Part shown: piece by piece, positions 28,301 to 36,212 of the stretch | Layout of the letters: the number at the start of each line of letters is the position of its first letter | Position numbering within the stretch: position 1 is the stretch's first letter | From: Capnocytophaga canimorsus | GTDB taxonomy: Bacteria; Bacteroidota; Bacteroidia; Flavobacteriales; Flavobacteriaceae | Length of the DNA stretch: 64,000 nucleotides | Assembly: GCF_002302565.1 (NCBI RefSeq) | Contig: NZ_CP022382.1 | Span: 124,001 to 188,000, forward strand | Reading direction: 5' to 3' | Made by a program: the position numbers and the translations under genes | The notes under the pieces: generated by a model | What the model was told of the DNA's origin: nothing | What the model saw: only the letters and a program-made list of their open reading frames with translations | Database searches by the model: none

Positions 28301-28787
28301 CCCTACACTGATTTCCGCCATTCGTATAAAGGCTTATGGCGGTGAAGGAAATTATAAATATTACATAAACGGCATAAAACACGATTCGGATATTTATTAC
28401 TTACGTGCTACTGATGAAGGATATACTGACCAATGGAAACGCCACATCAAAAAAATACACGTACGTGTAGAAGATGAATTAGGCTGTTTTTCAGAGCGAT
28501 ACTTAGAAGAGGTTTTCTTCGATATTCAAATTCCTAATTTTTTTACTCCAGATGGTGATGGCATTAATGATGTTTGGAAAATTGGGAATGCTCTTGCTTA
28601 CAAAAAGATGAAAGTCTATATTTTTGACCGATTTGGAAGGCAAATCGCCGTTATTTCATCTGATCGTTCTTGGGACGGAACTTGGAATAATACCCCTTTA
28701 CCTAGTGGCGATTATTGGTTTAAAATTGATTTCAATGATTTGAAAGACAAACGAATATATATTGGAAACTTTACGCTGTATCGATAA
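25359..28787 (+). CDS. Large secreted protein with T9SS type B sorting domain
   Basis: 1142 residues. Signal peptide MKQLFFWGFILLQFCVYAQ, then a region rich in Asn and Thr (to about 340). A DUF11-like beta domain follows (about 370-450, LEFQNVGNDDALDYQIIDIL) and then several Ig-like or SprB-like modules with Cys pairs. The last 85 residues are the gliding-motility-associated C-terminal domain: IPNFFTPDGDGINDVWKIG, FDRFGRQIAV, PSGDYWFKIDF. That domain sends cargo through the type IX secretion system to the surface. The full role, perhaps adhesion, is not shown. Confidence 0.92.
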   Translation: MKQLFFWGFILLQFCVYAQEIVPFTIRKQENLKGGLKIIGNNILSHRPANQPFNLMTANDDLNMDYVDIDNDTSTFSSSAATLSFNNNDCSKIRYAGLYWGGMYAENDDSKKNIQIKIPSNSNYINIEADSYIYNHHTSDFPLSHKPYICYKDITHLISAQNPAGEYIVANVKATQSGDYIRVLGGLSAGWALVIIYEDPEATSKYITTFDGYASVSNAQNNNAPTDVAFSFTGFKTLPAPLPVHARFGVIALEGDKQIKGDKLSVQKPDLSYFDLHNTVNPSNNFFNSSISNENEINHQRRPNSTNTLGWDIDLFSIPNNDNSIITNNQTSANFKAHTTQDRFDIFFSAFEVEVIEPKMNLLKTIEDATGNVLNNQTIPLGSTLYYGLEFQNVGNDDALDYQIIDILPEKVHLTTPLLIEIPSGSGITYSLTTNAEGQTQLTFNISDNLVRENGGKHKIRFAVQLESNCDAFSQPCSEIIANKAYSIYKGNLNRTIINDNGSFSSVDDCNLGTIENTIFYADLSGCNLTQNINDLLCGESLTLTATEGFDSYQWKNATGEIIGNSKNIVVTSSGNYTVFKQKNNCLIRTETYNISTVQRENENPLSPYAGEIFQCTDLKKSFPQIFLCGTNAHKDIDLTHLSNVNSVEVKKYQGAEISISQTCPPTDVRLWQTVFNGKTFKLTQEGIYQITLTFNNGCIANYYFRVHTSSADLLIEKTDINCNDGTINIINAPENYEFTIVLEGDTTAKAFQEQSNFSIKKAGTYLIYARKKERLQSDCEILADKITVNRFEQQIQNLTINHESCYGKNNGSVSFKLVNGKAPYKAILKNGRTHSIGEIASITEATITSFDNLPPTDYILVVEDAQKCVKEYPFSVEAASFLDFQVENELICHNNVPTSRLVLTFNNQNQMDLSKVKYQFNDDTQIHHLEHIVGDIAYIYPKLASQQNQTIKITYNEGCSLSKLFNFENNTSIILSKDTDPTLISAIRIKAYGGEGNYKYYINGIKHDSDIYYLRATDEGYTDQWKRHIKKIHVRVEDELGCFSERYLEEVFFDIQIPNFFTPDGDGINDVWKIGNALAYKKMKVYIFDRFGRQIAVISSDRSWDGTWNNTPLPSGDYWFKIDFNDLKDKRIYIGNFTLYR

Positions 28788-28969
28788 ATTTTTTTTAAGA
28801 TGAGTTATCACAGAAATTAGAAAATTACCTTCAAGATGGTTTTTTTGAAATAAGATTGATAGTGATTTTGATAAGTGCTTTATTGTAATTTACAAGATTA
28901 CTATATCAAAGGTATGGAAGTTCTTTGGGTTAATCACTTGACATAAGGTGAAAAACAAATTCTGGTTCC

Positions 28970-29617
28970 CTAAAAGCGATATCCAATCCCAGCACTAATG
29001 TAGCTTAGGCGGTAGTTGCCTATCTCTTTGAGTCCTCTGACTTCTTTTATTTTTTGATTGTTACCCCAGCTGTACGAAATATCTATAAACCAGTTATCTA
29101 CAAAGCGATAATCTGCTCCGAAACGTAAACCATAACCGCTCTTTAAACTCTTATCGAAAGCTTCTTCCAAATCATTTACTTCGTCTTTTTTCATCGTGTC
29201 GGACGAAATGACGATGTTATTGACAATATTAAATCCACCGAAGCCTCCAGCATATATTCCTAAATTGTATGTCGGATAAAATTTTAGTCCCAAAGCTACA
29301 TTGAGACTTCCGTTGGTATTTTTGATGGAAGCAGCGGGTAGAGTAGGTGTAAATTCTGAGTGTATTTGTTCGTACGAAAGGTCCATAAAATAGGCAAAAC
29401 GCTCTGCAAATCGGATTTCAAGTGAATAATTGGCGTAAAAACCGTGCGAACTTTTGGTTTTCAATTCACTTAATTTGTCCAAGCTCAGTTTGGGCATTCC
29501 GTGGCTGTATCCCGCTTTCACCCTTTGAAAGGTTCTTTTTTGAGCGTTTGCATTGTGCCCCATCAAAAGTATAAAAACTACGATAGTAGAAACTATTTTA
29601 CTTTTTAATTTGTTCAT
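28970..29617 (-). CDS. Outer-membrane beta-barrel protein
   Basis: 215 residues. A signal peptide ends GHNANAQ near residue 25. Alternating hydrophobic strands follow (GFYANYSLEIRF, SLNVALGLKFYP, GLRFGADYRFVDNWFIDISY), and the protein ends YISAGIGYRF, with the terminal Phe used by the BAM machinery. Eight strands would fit an OmpA/OmpX-like small barrel. It is last in a minus-strand group of three envelope genes (10-base gap to the next). Confidence 0.87.
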   Translation of the reverse strand: MNKLKSKIVSTIVVFILLMGHNANAQKRTFQRVKAGYSHGMPKLSLDKLSELKTKSSHGFYANYSLEIRFAERFAYFMDLSYEQIHSEFTPTLPAASIKNTNGSLNVALGLKFYPTYNLGIYAGGFGGFNIVNNIVISSDTMKKDEVNDLEEAFDKSLKSGYGLRFGADYRFVDNWFIDISYSWGNNQKIKEVRGLKEIGNYRLSYISAGIGYRF

Positions 29618-29627
29618 AATGAAAATT

Positions 29628-30233
29628 TTAAAGTTTTATTTTTTTAATTTCTCCGTCTTTTTTGATTTCTACAAAAGCACTTTCTACGGCAATTCCTGTG
29701 TAGTTATAATTGTATTTTTCGTAAATGGGGTCGTAACCTTTGTAATGCCCCAAGCCGTTCCAATAGTGAGTTCTACCAATTTCACGATGTCCTACTGCTG
29801 TTCCGTTATACTGAAAACTTGTGGTTTCAATGTAATATTTGCCAGGCTTCATCTTTTCAAAAACAAATTCACCATTGCCGCTCACTTGGGTTTCGATACG
29901 ATAACTAAATGCTTCTGCCGAAATTGCTGCTACATATTTGATGCTTTCTTTATATTTATTTCTAAGTTTGTAATAGGCTTTAAAATAATCTGTTACAGGA
30001 AAAAGCATCACCACCGTACCTTTTGGAGCGAGGTGTTTCTCCCCCGTAAATTCCTTGATGCCTCGTGCATGGGCGTACTCTCTGGTAACGGCAACCCCTT
30101 TTATGGTGCTGTTGCCATACGCTAATTTGTTTTCTGCATCTTTTGCGTCAAATTTTTCTTTTGGGAAAACTTGCTTTTGTGCCAGAATATACGAGGGTAA
30201 AATACATAAAATCAGAAAAATATATTTTTTCAT
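29628..30233 (-). CDS. Secreted protein with a possible carboxypeptidase-regulatory-like fold
   Basis: 201 residues. Signal peptide to about residue 18 (ILCILPSYILAQ). The middle section (APKGTVVMLFPVTDYF, then SGNGEFVFEKMKPGKYYIET) has the shape of a prealbumin-like carboxypeptidase regulatory domain, a beta sandwich that often ends in the GKYYIE strand. Very rich in Tyr towards the C-terminus. Function unknown; it lies between the barrel protein and a lipoprotein and probably belongs to the same envelope unit. Confidence 0.7.
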   Translation of the reverse strand: MKKYIFLILCILPSYILAQKQVFPKEKFDAKDAENKLAYGNSTIKGVAVTREYAHARGIKEFTGEKHLAPKGTVVMLFPVTDYFKAYYKLRNKYKESIKYVAAISAEAFSYRIETQVSGNGEFVFEKMKPGKYYIETTSFQYNGTAVGHREIGRTHYWNGLGHYKGYDPIYEKYNYNYTGIAVESAFVEIKKDGEIKKIKL

Positions 30234-30299
30234 TCTATTTTTGTTTTGCTCAAAGGTGAGTAGAATAAAATTAAATTCTTTCCTTTCACCTTGATTAAA

Positions 30300-30800
30300 C
30301 TAAGATTTCTTCAGAGGAAGATGAAAACTTCCCTCGGTGATATTTACGGTTTTTGAGTTTGTATGATTCACTCCTTTGAACTTAAAAGTGCCTGTTATGC
30401 TGGTTTCGGTAACTCCTGTAATCGTGATTTCCCCTTCCACAGCACCACACACTTCATCGGCAATGGTAACATTTTTGGCGTATTGAGCCGAATTTTGAGG
30501 GTTTTCAATGTCGTAAGTTCCCAGACCTTTAAAATCGGTCATACTCACAGTGACGGTCTCCAAAGGATCATTATTTGCTGGACAGGAAAATGTAATATGC
30601 ACTAAATCTTTCTCTTCATTGCCTACGGTTGCCTTATATTTGATGAGATACGCGTTGATAGGTTTGCAAACCACCGCTCTTTCATCCACTCGCATTTTTA
30701 TAAAATAGCTTCCGTCATCCGAGCCCTCACTTCTGGAACAACTTACAAAAACGATTGCCAATATTGCAAAAATCCAAGTATTCTTCAGTAAGTGTCTCAT
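30300..30800 (-). CDS. Small lipoprotein of unknown function
   Basis: 166 residues. Lipobox FVSCS with Cys near 21. The mature part is beta-rich and carries two more Cys (in VVCKP and DEVCGAVEGE). The end EITITGVTETSITGTFKFKG followed by GSFHLPL resembles DUF6252-type flavobacterial lipoproteins; this is a recollection of the pattern, not a search. It is 66 bases upstream of the secreted gene in transcription order. Confidence 0.68.
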   Translation of the reverse strand: MRHLLKNTWIFAILAIVFVSCSRSEGSDDGSYFIKMRVDERAVVCKPINAYLIKYKATVGNEEKDLVHITFSCPANNDPLETVTVSMTDFKGLGTYDIENPQNSAQYAKNVTIADEVCGAVEGEITITGVTETSITGTFKFKGVNHTNSKTVNITEGSFHLPLKKS

Positions 30801-30875
30801 TTTTATATGATTTTAAGTTAATGAAGCAAAGCTATGAAGGTTTTTCCAATTTATCACTTGACATAGAGCAAAAAA

Positions 30876-31445
30876 TTACTTCAATTTCCGAATGCGGCTT
30901 AAAGTAGAATCGGTGATGCCTAAGAAACTGGCGATGTATTTCAGTGGTACTTCGTGAATGGTTTTAGGTTTTTCGTGTATAAGTTTTCGGTAGCGTTGTT
31001 CGGCACTAAGGGTTTTAAAATCGAGCATTCGGGTCTCGGAGAGGAAGAGTTCGCGTGTCATCCAGTAGCGTCCCCACTCACGAAAGGAAGGCATCGTGTG
31101 GTAAAGTTCTTGCACTGTATCCCAGTGGAAACGCCAGATTTTACAATCGGTAATCGTTTCCAAAAACTCGGGCGAGGGCATTCTTCCAAAGAAAGAAAGC
31201 GTTTCTATGGCTAATTCGTTTTCAAAGAAAAGTCGGGTGGTAATTTCCTTGTTGTCCGAATCAAAGGTGTAGGTACGCATTACACCCTTTTCAATGATAT
31301 AATTTTCATTGGAAATTTCGCCTTGTTTTAAGATGATAGTTCCCTTAGGAACTTCCCAATATTGGTGTTTTTCGGCAAGAATTTCCATTTCTTCAGTAGT
31401 AAGCTCCGAAGGTTGGTAAAAGTTTGCAAATAAAGAAATATTCAT
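30876..31445 (-). CDS. Crp/Fnr-family transcriptional regulator
   Basis: 189 residues. A cyclic-nucleotide-binding-type beta roll occupies residues about 20-110 (VPKGTIILKQGEISNENYII, then TTRLFFENELAIET), followed by the dimer helix and a short HTH (PLKYIASFLGITDSTLSRIRK at the end). No iron-sulfur cysteine cluster is seen, so it is not a classical FNR. It lies 13 bases downstream of the HxlR gene and upstream of the envelope genes, which it might control. Confidence 0.9.
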   Translation of the reverse strand: MNISLFANFYQPSELTTEEMEILAEKHQYWEVPKGTIILKQGEISNENYIIEKGVMRTYTFDSDNKEITTRLFFENELAIETLSFFGRMPSPEFLETITDCKIWRFHWDTVQELYHTMPSFREWGRYWMTRELFLSETRMLDFKTLSAEQRYRKLIHEKPKTIHEVPLKYIASFLGITDSTLSRIRKLK

Positions 31446-31458
31446 TTTTTGATGCTAT

Positions 31459-31815
31459 TTAGTTTTTCTCCTTACAAGATTCCACGATTTTTTCGCGGTG
31501 TTTTTTGCCCCATTCTTGCAGGGCAGAAAGTACAGGCTTTAGGTCTTTGCCGTAGGGCGTAAGGCTGTATTCTACCGTAACGGGAACGGTAGGAAACACT
31601 TCCCGATGTATTAGTCCATTCATTTCCAAATCTTTCAATGCGTTGGAAAGGGCTTTGGGTGAAATACCTTTCAGTTCGTTTTCCAATTCTTTGAACCGCT
31701 TGGTATGGTCGCAGAGACTGTAAATAATGGGGAATTTCCACTTTCCGCCAATGACTTCAATCGCATCTAAAACCGATTGTATTTCCGTGTATTTATTTTC
31801 GTTGTTTTCTTTCAT
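31459..31815 (-). CDS. HxlR-family winged-helix regulator
   Basis: 118 residues. The motif order is that of HxlR: VIGGKWKFPIIYSL near residue 18, then RFKELENELKGISPKALSNA as the recognition helix, VTVEYSLTPYGKDL as the wing, and LQEWGKKH near the end. These small repressors often sense oxidants or aldehydes. It is first in the minus-strand unit and could regulate it. There is no Cys at the N-terminus as in redox-sensing members; two Cys occur in LCDHT and SCKEK. Confidence 0.92.
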   Translation of the reverse strand: MKENNENKYTEIQSVLDAIEVIGGKWKFPIIYSLCDHTKRFKELENELKGISPKALSNALKDLEMNGLIHREVFPTVPVTVEYSLTPYGKDLKPVLSALQEWGKKHREKIVESCKEKN

Positions 31816-31917
31816 TTATTCTTAGAATTATAAGTAGTCTTAATTATTTTATTTAGGTAAAAAAATATGTTTATTTGGATAAAATATTTGTTTTCAGTGT
31901 GATATATTTATGGGGGA

Positions 31918-32904
31918 TTATTCGTAATATGCTATTTCTCGCTTGGTCATTGCAACGAAAAGGTTGTCGTCATAAAAAATTTCTTCTATCCAGTTTCCGT
32001 GTGAATCGTACTTGTAAGTCCATTTGCTGTAAAAGCCTTCTTTTGAGATGTGAATTTTTTCTGTTAAATCTCCTTTTGTATTGTATTTAAAGATAGATTT
32101 CTTATCATATTTTGAGTCCTTACCGAATTTGTTTTCCTCTATTTTGTTCTCTTTATTATCGTATTTGAAAGTCTGTCTGGCATATAGGTTTCCGCTAGAA
32201 TCATAGGTGTTCGTCTGTGTTAAATTACCTTTTTTATCGTATTTGTGAGTTTGTTTATTTTCAAGTTTACCTCTGCTACTGTAAAAAAAAGCTTCTATTA
32301 GATGTCCTTGATTATCATATTTATAAATGATTTTTAAAGACAAGTTTTCCTTGGGAACATACCGAATTTCCTCTGTTAAGTGTTGCTTTTGATTGTATTG
32401 ATAAGTGAGCTTTCTACCAATGCTACCATCGGAATTGTATCTGATTTCTTCAATTTTATTACCATTGCTGTCGTGATTGTAAACAATTGTTCCATAGTTA
32501 TTTCCGTTGGAATCGTAGCTATTGTATTTTGTTTTATTTCCGTTTTTATCATACTCGTAACGGTGCTTATCAATGAGAATCAAATTCCCATTTTGGGAAC
32601 TGAGCCAGTTTTTTTCGATTAAACGAGCGTTATCGTCATATATATAAGTAGATTTGTTATAGAGTTTTCCGTACGCATCATAGTTGTTTTCTTCAATCTT
32701 ATTGCCTTGTTCATTATAGAGAATAAATTGACTACTATTTAAAATGGTGTCTTTTTTTGTCATTTCAAGCGACTCATACTGAGTGATTTTAATGGATTTT
32801 ACTTTACCTTTTAGGTCAGCTTCTTCTAAGTGATTTTTTTTCTTTTGTTGGCTATATCCTACAAATGTTATAAGGGTGAGTATCAGTAAAATTATTTTCT
32901 TCAT
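31918..32904 (-). CDS. Secreted YD-like repeat protein
   Basis: 328 residues. Signal peptide ILLILTLITFVGYSQ. From residue 75 on it is built of about ten repeats of roughly 20-24 residues with the pattern YxYDxxGNxxE, for example YEYDKNGNKTKYNSYDSNGN. This resembles YD (RHS-type) repeats, which form large beta shells, but no RHS core or toxin domain is attached. It could be a surface or sugar-binding protein. No neighbour gives a clue. Confidence 0.8.
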   Translation of the reverse strand: MKKIILLILTLITFVGYSQQKKKNHLEEADLKGKVKSIKITQYESLEMTKKDTILNSSQFILYNEQGNKIEENNYDAYGKLYNKSTYIYDDNARLIEKNWLSSQNGNLILIDKHRYEYDKNGNKTKYNSYDSNGNNYGTIVYNHDSNGNKIEEIRYNSDGSIGRKLTYQYNQKQHLTEEIRYVPKENLSLKIIYKYDNQGHLIEAFFYSSRGKLENKQTHKYDKKGNLTQTNTYDSSGNLYARQTFKYDNKENKIEENKFGKDSKYDKKSIFKYNTKGDLTEKIHISKEGFYSKWTYKYDSHGNWIEEIFYDDNLFVAMTKREIAYYE

Positions 32905-33117
32905 AGAATACCGATTTTAAAAGGCTAAAATATAAAAACTTTCATATATTTAAATAAAAACAGAATGATTTCTGTTATTTTACTTTCAAAATTAAAAACA
33001 ATAATTTTTCAAAAACATTGTATTGTAACTTTGTTAATATGATGAAAATCAATTGATATATAAAAGTATATTAGCTAGATAATGTGCTATTACTGAAAAA
33101 TATATTGCAGATAGTTG

Positions 33118-33125
33118 TATCTTTG
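33118..33125 (+). promoter_or_regulatory. -7 element upstream of the receiver-like gene
   Basis: TATCTTTG matches TAnnTTTG 28 bases before the ATG; no clear -33 box. Confidence 0.4.
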
Positions 33126-33153
33126 TATTGGAAAAATTAAAGGAGATTAAACA

Positions 33154-33549
33154 ATGAAAAAAAATGTTGTTTTGATTGTTTCTAAAGAAGAAACTTTCAT
33201 CAAAGAGTTGGCAAAAGTATATACTTCAGTTGTGTTTGAATTTGCGGATAATGCCGAACAAGCTATTGAAAAATTGAATCTCTTTGCTGTGGGAGCAATA
33301 TTGGCAGATGCAACTATTGAAGAACAAGAAATTCTCAAAATAAAGAAAATCGCAGGAATTTTAGATTCGGAGATTATATTTGAAAAAGCAGATTTCAAAA
33401 ATATGGCAGATTTGGAAAAAGTAGTCATCAATCTTCGTAATGAATTATTTAGAAGAAGAATGTCGAATTATACTTTTGAAGATAATCCGAATTTGAACAA
33501 TCCTTTTCTGAACTTGGATAAAACCAATATTTTTAAGAAAAACGATTAG
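33154..33549 (+). CDS. Receiver-like small protein without a clear phosphoacceptor
   Basis: 131 residues. The first 100 residues follow the response-regulator receiver pattern (KKNVVLIVSKEETFIKEL, then FADNAEQAIEKLNLFAVGAI), but the expected phosphoacceptor strand reads AILADATIEE, where the Asp is displaced and the second acidic pair is missing. The last 30 residues are Asn- and Asp-rich, unstructured. No output domain. I see it as a possible pseudo-receiver; a function cannot be assigned. Confidence 0.6.
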   Translation: MKKNVVLIVSKEETFIKELAKVYTSVVFEFADNAEQAIEKLNLFAVGAILADATIEEQEILKIKKIAGILDSEIIFEKADFKNMADLEKVVINLRNELFRRRMSNYTFEDNPNLNNPFLNLDKTNIFKKND

Positions 33550-33616
33550 TCAGAATAATTTTCATTGTAGTTAATATGTTGTAAAACAGTAAATAACATA
33601 TCAAAAAAAGAACACT

Positions 33617-34480
33617 ATGAACACCAAACATATAGAAAAAATCGTTCGTCCTGGCACACCGCATTTTGTGGGAGACGGATTTCGCGTACATAATTTCATT
33701 CCTGGAACTTCTTCTATGGAGCGTATGGACCCCTTTATAATGATGGATTATAATGCCCCGTATGTTTTCCCACCGAGTGAAATTCCGAAAGGTGTAGATG
33801 TGCATCCGCATAAGGGTTTTGAAACCGTAACCATCGCTTACAAAGGCAAGGTAGAACACACTGATAGTGCAGGTGGAGGTGGAGTAATCGGAGAGGGCGA
33901 TGTACAATGGATGACCGCTGGAAATGGCATTTTGCACAAAGAATTTCACGAAACCGAGTGGAGTAAATCGGGCGGAATTTTCCATATGATGCAGCTGTGG
34001 GTGAATCTTCCGGCAAAGTACAAAACCACTCCGCCTAAGTATCAGGCGATAAAAAATGCGGATATCCCCAAAGTTCCGATAACCGATGGCGAAGTAGCGG
34101 TGATTGCAGGGGAATACAACGGCGTGAAAGGTGCGGCTTCTACTTTTAGTCCTATCCATATGTATAATGTGCGTTTGCAAAGAGGAGGAAAAACCACACT
34201 TTCTTTCCCAAAACATTACACCACGACTTTGGTAACGGTGGAGGGAAGCATCCGTGTAAACGAACAGGAGGAAGTCGCTGCTGACCACTTTGTTTTGTTC
34301 AAAAACGATGGTGAAAATTTCACTTTGGAAGCCACTTCTGATGCCTTGATATTGGTGCTTAGCGGAGAACCCATTGCCGAACCCATTGCAGCTTATGGTC
34401 CGTTTGTGATGAACACCCGCCAAGAACTCATACAAGCCTTCCAAGATTTTGAACAAGGCAAGTTTGGAGAGCTGAAATAA
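33617..34480 (+). CDS. Pirin-family protein
   Basis: 287 residues. A bicupin. The N-terminal cupin has the metal ligands of pirin: DVHPHKGFETVTI (two His) and HKEFHETE (His and Glu), plus the conserved HTDSAGGGGVI between them. The C-terminal cupin begins at about 170 with PIHMYNVRLQRGGKTT. Some bacterial pirins have quercetinase activity; the role here is not shown. It stands between the receiver-like gene and a terminator. Confidence 0.93.
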   Translation: MNTKHIEKIVRPGTPHFVGDGFRVHNFIPGTSSMERMDPFIMMDYNAPYVFPPSEIPKGVDVHPHKGFETVTIAYKGKVEHTDSAGGGGVIGEGDVQWMTAGNGILHKEFHETEWSKSGGIFHMMQLWVNLPAKYKTTPPKYQAIKNADIPKVPITDGEVAVIAGEYNGVKGAASTFSPIHMYNVRLQRGGKTTLSFPKHYTTTLVTVEGSIRVNEQEEVAADHFVLFKNDGENFTLEATSDALILVLSGEPIAEPIAAYGPFVMNTRQELIQAFQDFEQGKFGELK

Positions 34481-34496
34481 TTGGAAGAAACTTAAT

Positions 34497-34527
34497 AAAA
34501 CTATCCTGAAAAGGGTAGTTTTTTCTT
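34497..34527 (+). terminator. Intrinsic terminator of the pirin gene
   Basis: AAAACTATCC pairs with GGGTAGTTTT (one G-U pair) across a 6-base loop, then a T-rich run. Confidence 0.82.
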
Positions 34528-34556
34528 TTTAACGTGATTTTCAATCCGAAAAGCAT

Positions 34557-34564
34557 TACCTTTG
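34557..34564 (+). promoter_or_regulatory. -7 element upstream of the CDF exporter gene
   Basis: TACCTTTG is a perfect TAnnTTTG, 46 bases before the ATG. The -33 box is weak. Confidence 0.45.
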
Positions 34565-34610
34565 CGAAGAAAAACAAAACCGATAAACAACAAACTAAAA
34601 ATACAAAGCA

Positions 34611-35534
34611 ATGGGACATTTACACGAAGAGCATCATCACCATCATCATTCTGTGAGCCATTTGGAAAATATCAGCAGAGCTTTCTATGTGGGTATCGGG
34701 CTGAATTTGATTTACACCATTGTTGAATTTGTAGCGGGTTTTCAAGTAAATTCATTGGCACTTATTTCAGATGCAACACACAACCTGAGCGATGTAGCAA
34801 GTCTTTTAATTTCCCTCATCGGACTTAAGTTGACACAAAAAGCGAGTTCCTATTCCTTTACGTATGGTTACAAAAAGGCTTCTATTTTAGCGTCTCTTAT
34901 CAATGCGTTGTTGCTGGTGTACATTGCTATTAAAATTATTATTGAAGCTGTTGAGCGATTGCAATCTCCGCCTGAAATGACCAGCAGTGTGATTATTATT
35001 ACCGCTATTATTGGAGTGATTATCAATACACTTTCCGCTTTTCTTTTCCATAAAGGACAAAAAGAGGACATCAATATCAAGGGGGCGTTTTTGCATTTAT
35101 TGGTAGATGCGTTAGTGTCCGTTGGTGTAATTATCTCAGGGATAATAATTTATTTTACTGGATGGAATATTGCTGATGTGATAACAAGTTGCCTTGTTGC
35201 GGTAATTATTCTTATTTCTACTTGGCGTTTGCTTATGGAGAGCGTCAAGTTAATTCTTGACGGAGTTCCGCAAAATATTAAGGTGGATAAAATCAGAGAA
35301 ATTATAGAACAGCACCCTGCAATTTGTTCGGTACATCACATACATATCTGGGCTTTAAGTAGTTCGCAAAACGCACTGACGGCTCATTTGGTGGTGAAGG
35401 ACAACATTACATTTGAAGAAATGGAAAGAGTCAAAAAAGAACTAAAGCACACGCTTGAACATCAGAATATCCATCATACAACTTTTGAAGTAGAACTCTC
35501 AAAAATGAAATGTAAATGTGATGATTGTCTTTGA
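34611..35534 (+). CDS. Cation diffusion facilitator (zinc/cobalt-type exporter)
   Basis: 307 residues. The N-terminus has a His-rich stretch (HEEHHHHHHSVSH, residues 5-17), typical of zinc handling. Six helices follow, with the metal-site motif LISDATHNLSDVAS (the DxxHN signature) near residue 55 and LLVDALVSVGVII in helix V. The C-terminal cytoplasmic domain carries CSVHHIHIWALSSSQ near 240 and ends KCKCDDCL, a Cys-rich tail that could bind metal. A single-gene unit with its own -7 element. Confidence 0.94.
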   Translation: MGHLHEEHHHHHHSVSHLENISRAFYVGIGLNLIYTIVEFVAGFQVNSLALISDATHNLSDVASLLISLIGLKLTQKASSYSFTYGYKKASILASLINALLLVYIAIKIIIEAVERLQSPPEMTSSVIIITAIIGVIINTLSAFLFHKGQKEDINIKGAFLHLLVDALVSVGVIISGIIIYFTGWNIADVITSCLVAVIILISTWRLLMESVKLILDGVPQNIKVDKIREIIEQHPAICSVHHIHIWALSSSQNALTAHLVVKDNITFEEMERVKKELKHTLEHQNIHHTTFEVELSKMKCKCDDCL

Positions 35535-35823
35535 TAAATTCTAAATTTATGGAATAACGAAGAAACGTCTCTTTTTTAAAATATTGAAAAACAGCAAAAA
35601 GTTTTTAAATTTGCCTCAAAATCAGGAGGTAATGTAAAAAGTATGATATCTTTAAAAAATTAGTTAAAAAAATAAAATTTTTACAAATAATTTACAAAAT
35701 AATACATTGAGTAGTGTTTTTTATGCTTTCTATGTGTTTCAAATTATAATAACTCAAAAAATATTATTTCGTACGTTTATAGAAGTTAAATGTAGCTAGA
35801 CTTTAATGTTTTAATTTTTTTAT
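35535..35823. other. AT-rich spacer between the CDF gene and the RNA elements
   Basis: No gene. The first 22 bases (TAAATTCTAAATTTATGGAATA) closely resemble a stretch at 38528-38549 in front of the Uma2 gene. The rest is AT-rich with long T and A runs. Confidence 0.5.
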
Positions 35824-35831
35824 TATATTTG
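35824..35831 (+). promoter_or_regulatory. -7 element upstream of the structured RNA region
   Basis: TATATTTG matches TAnnTTTG. The first paired strand of RNA element 1 starts 40 bases downstream. The -33 region is CTTTAA, a poor match. Confidence 0.45.
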
Positions 35832-35870
35832 CACAAATTTTAACGATAAATAAAGCGTTGGCTTTTGTTC

Positions 35871-35990
35871 TGTTGTTTGAAAACTGGAAACTTTCTTAGC
35901 AATACAGAAACAAATGGTTAATGCTCTCGCTGTATAGGCGTGAGATTTTCTATTTTGTATTGCTAGGCTATTCCAGTGCCACAAACAACA
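35871..35990 (+). ncRNA. Candidate structured RNA, element 1
   Basis: About 120 bases fold into a long, nested stem by eye. TGTTGTTTG (35871-35879) pairs with CAAACAACA (35982-35990); ACTGGAA (35883-35889) with TTCCAGT (35971-35977); TAGCAATACA (35897-35906) with TGTATTGCTA (35956-35965); and CTCTCGC (35924-35930) with GCGTGAG (35938-35944, one T-T mismatch). All helices are collinear. No coding frame is plausible. It shares TTCTGTTGTTTGAAAACTGG with element 2. No known family is recognised. Confidence 0.6.
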
Positions 35991-36047
35991 AGATATGTAA
36001 AATACTCACGCTTTTTTTCGTTTATTTTAGGAAACATAAAAAGAGTT

Positions 36048-36178
36048 AATTTTATTCTGTTGTTTGAAAACTGGAAAATTTCATTAAGCAATGCAGAATA
36101 GGTTAGCCTATGAGGTGGAGGAACATTCATTGTTCCTCTGCTGTGTAGCACCTCTTCTATCTTGTAAGGAATAAAATT
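36048..36178 (+). ncRNA. Candidate structured RNA, element 2
   Basis: Begins with the same block as element 1 (TTCTGTTGTTTGAAAACTGG) but closes with a different helix: AATTTTATTC (36048-36057) pairs with GAATAAAATT (36169-36178). Inside, CAGAATAG (36094-36101) pairs imperfectly with CTATCTTG (36157-36164); GAGGTG (36112-36117) with CACCTC (36149-36154); and GAGGAACA (36118-36125) with TGTTCCTC (36131-36138) around a 5-base loop. It lies 84 bases before the first methyltransferase gene. Confidence 0.55.
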
Positions 36179-36212
36179 TCTGTTCCTGCTCTTTTTTGAG
36201 TTGAATACTAAC

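Noticed and set aside
29553..30125. 190-residue open frame on the plus strand
   Set aside because: Antisense to two secreted-protein genes with signal peptides; no protein features of its own.
33533..34456. 307-residue open frame on the minus strand
   Set aside because: It lies antisense to the pirin gene, whose motifs are clear; composition and lack of family signs make it a shadow.
35871..35990. CRISPR-associated tracrRNA
   Set aside because: No Cas9-type gene or CRISPR array is in the window and the pairing is internal to the element.
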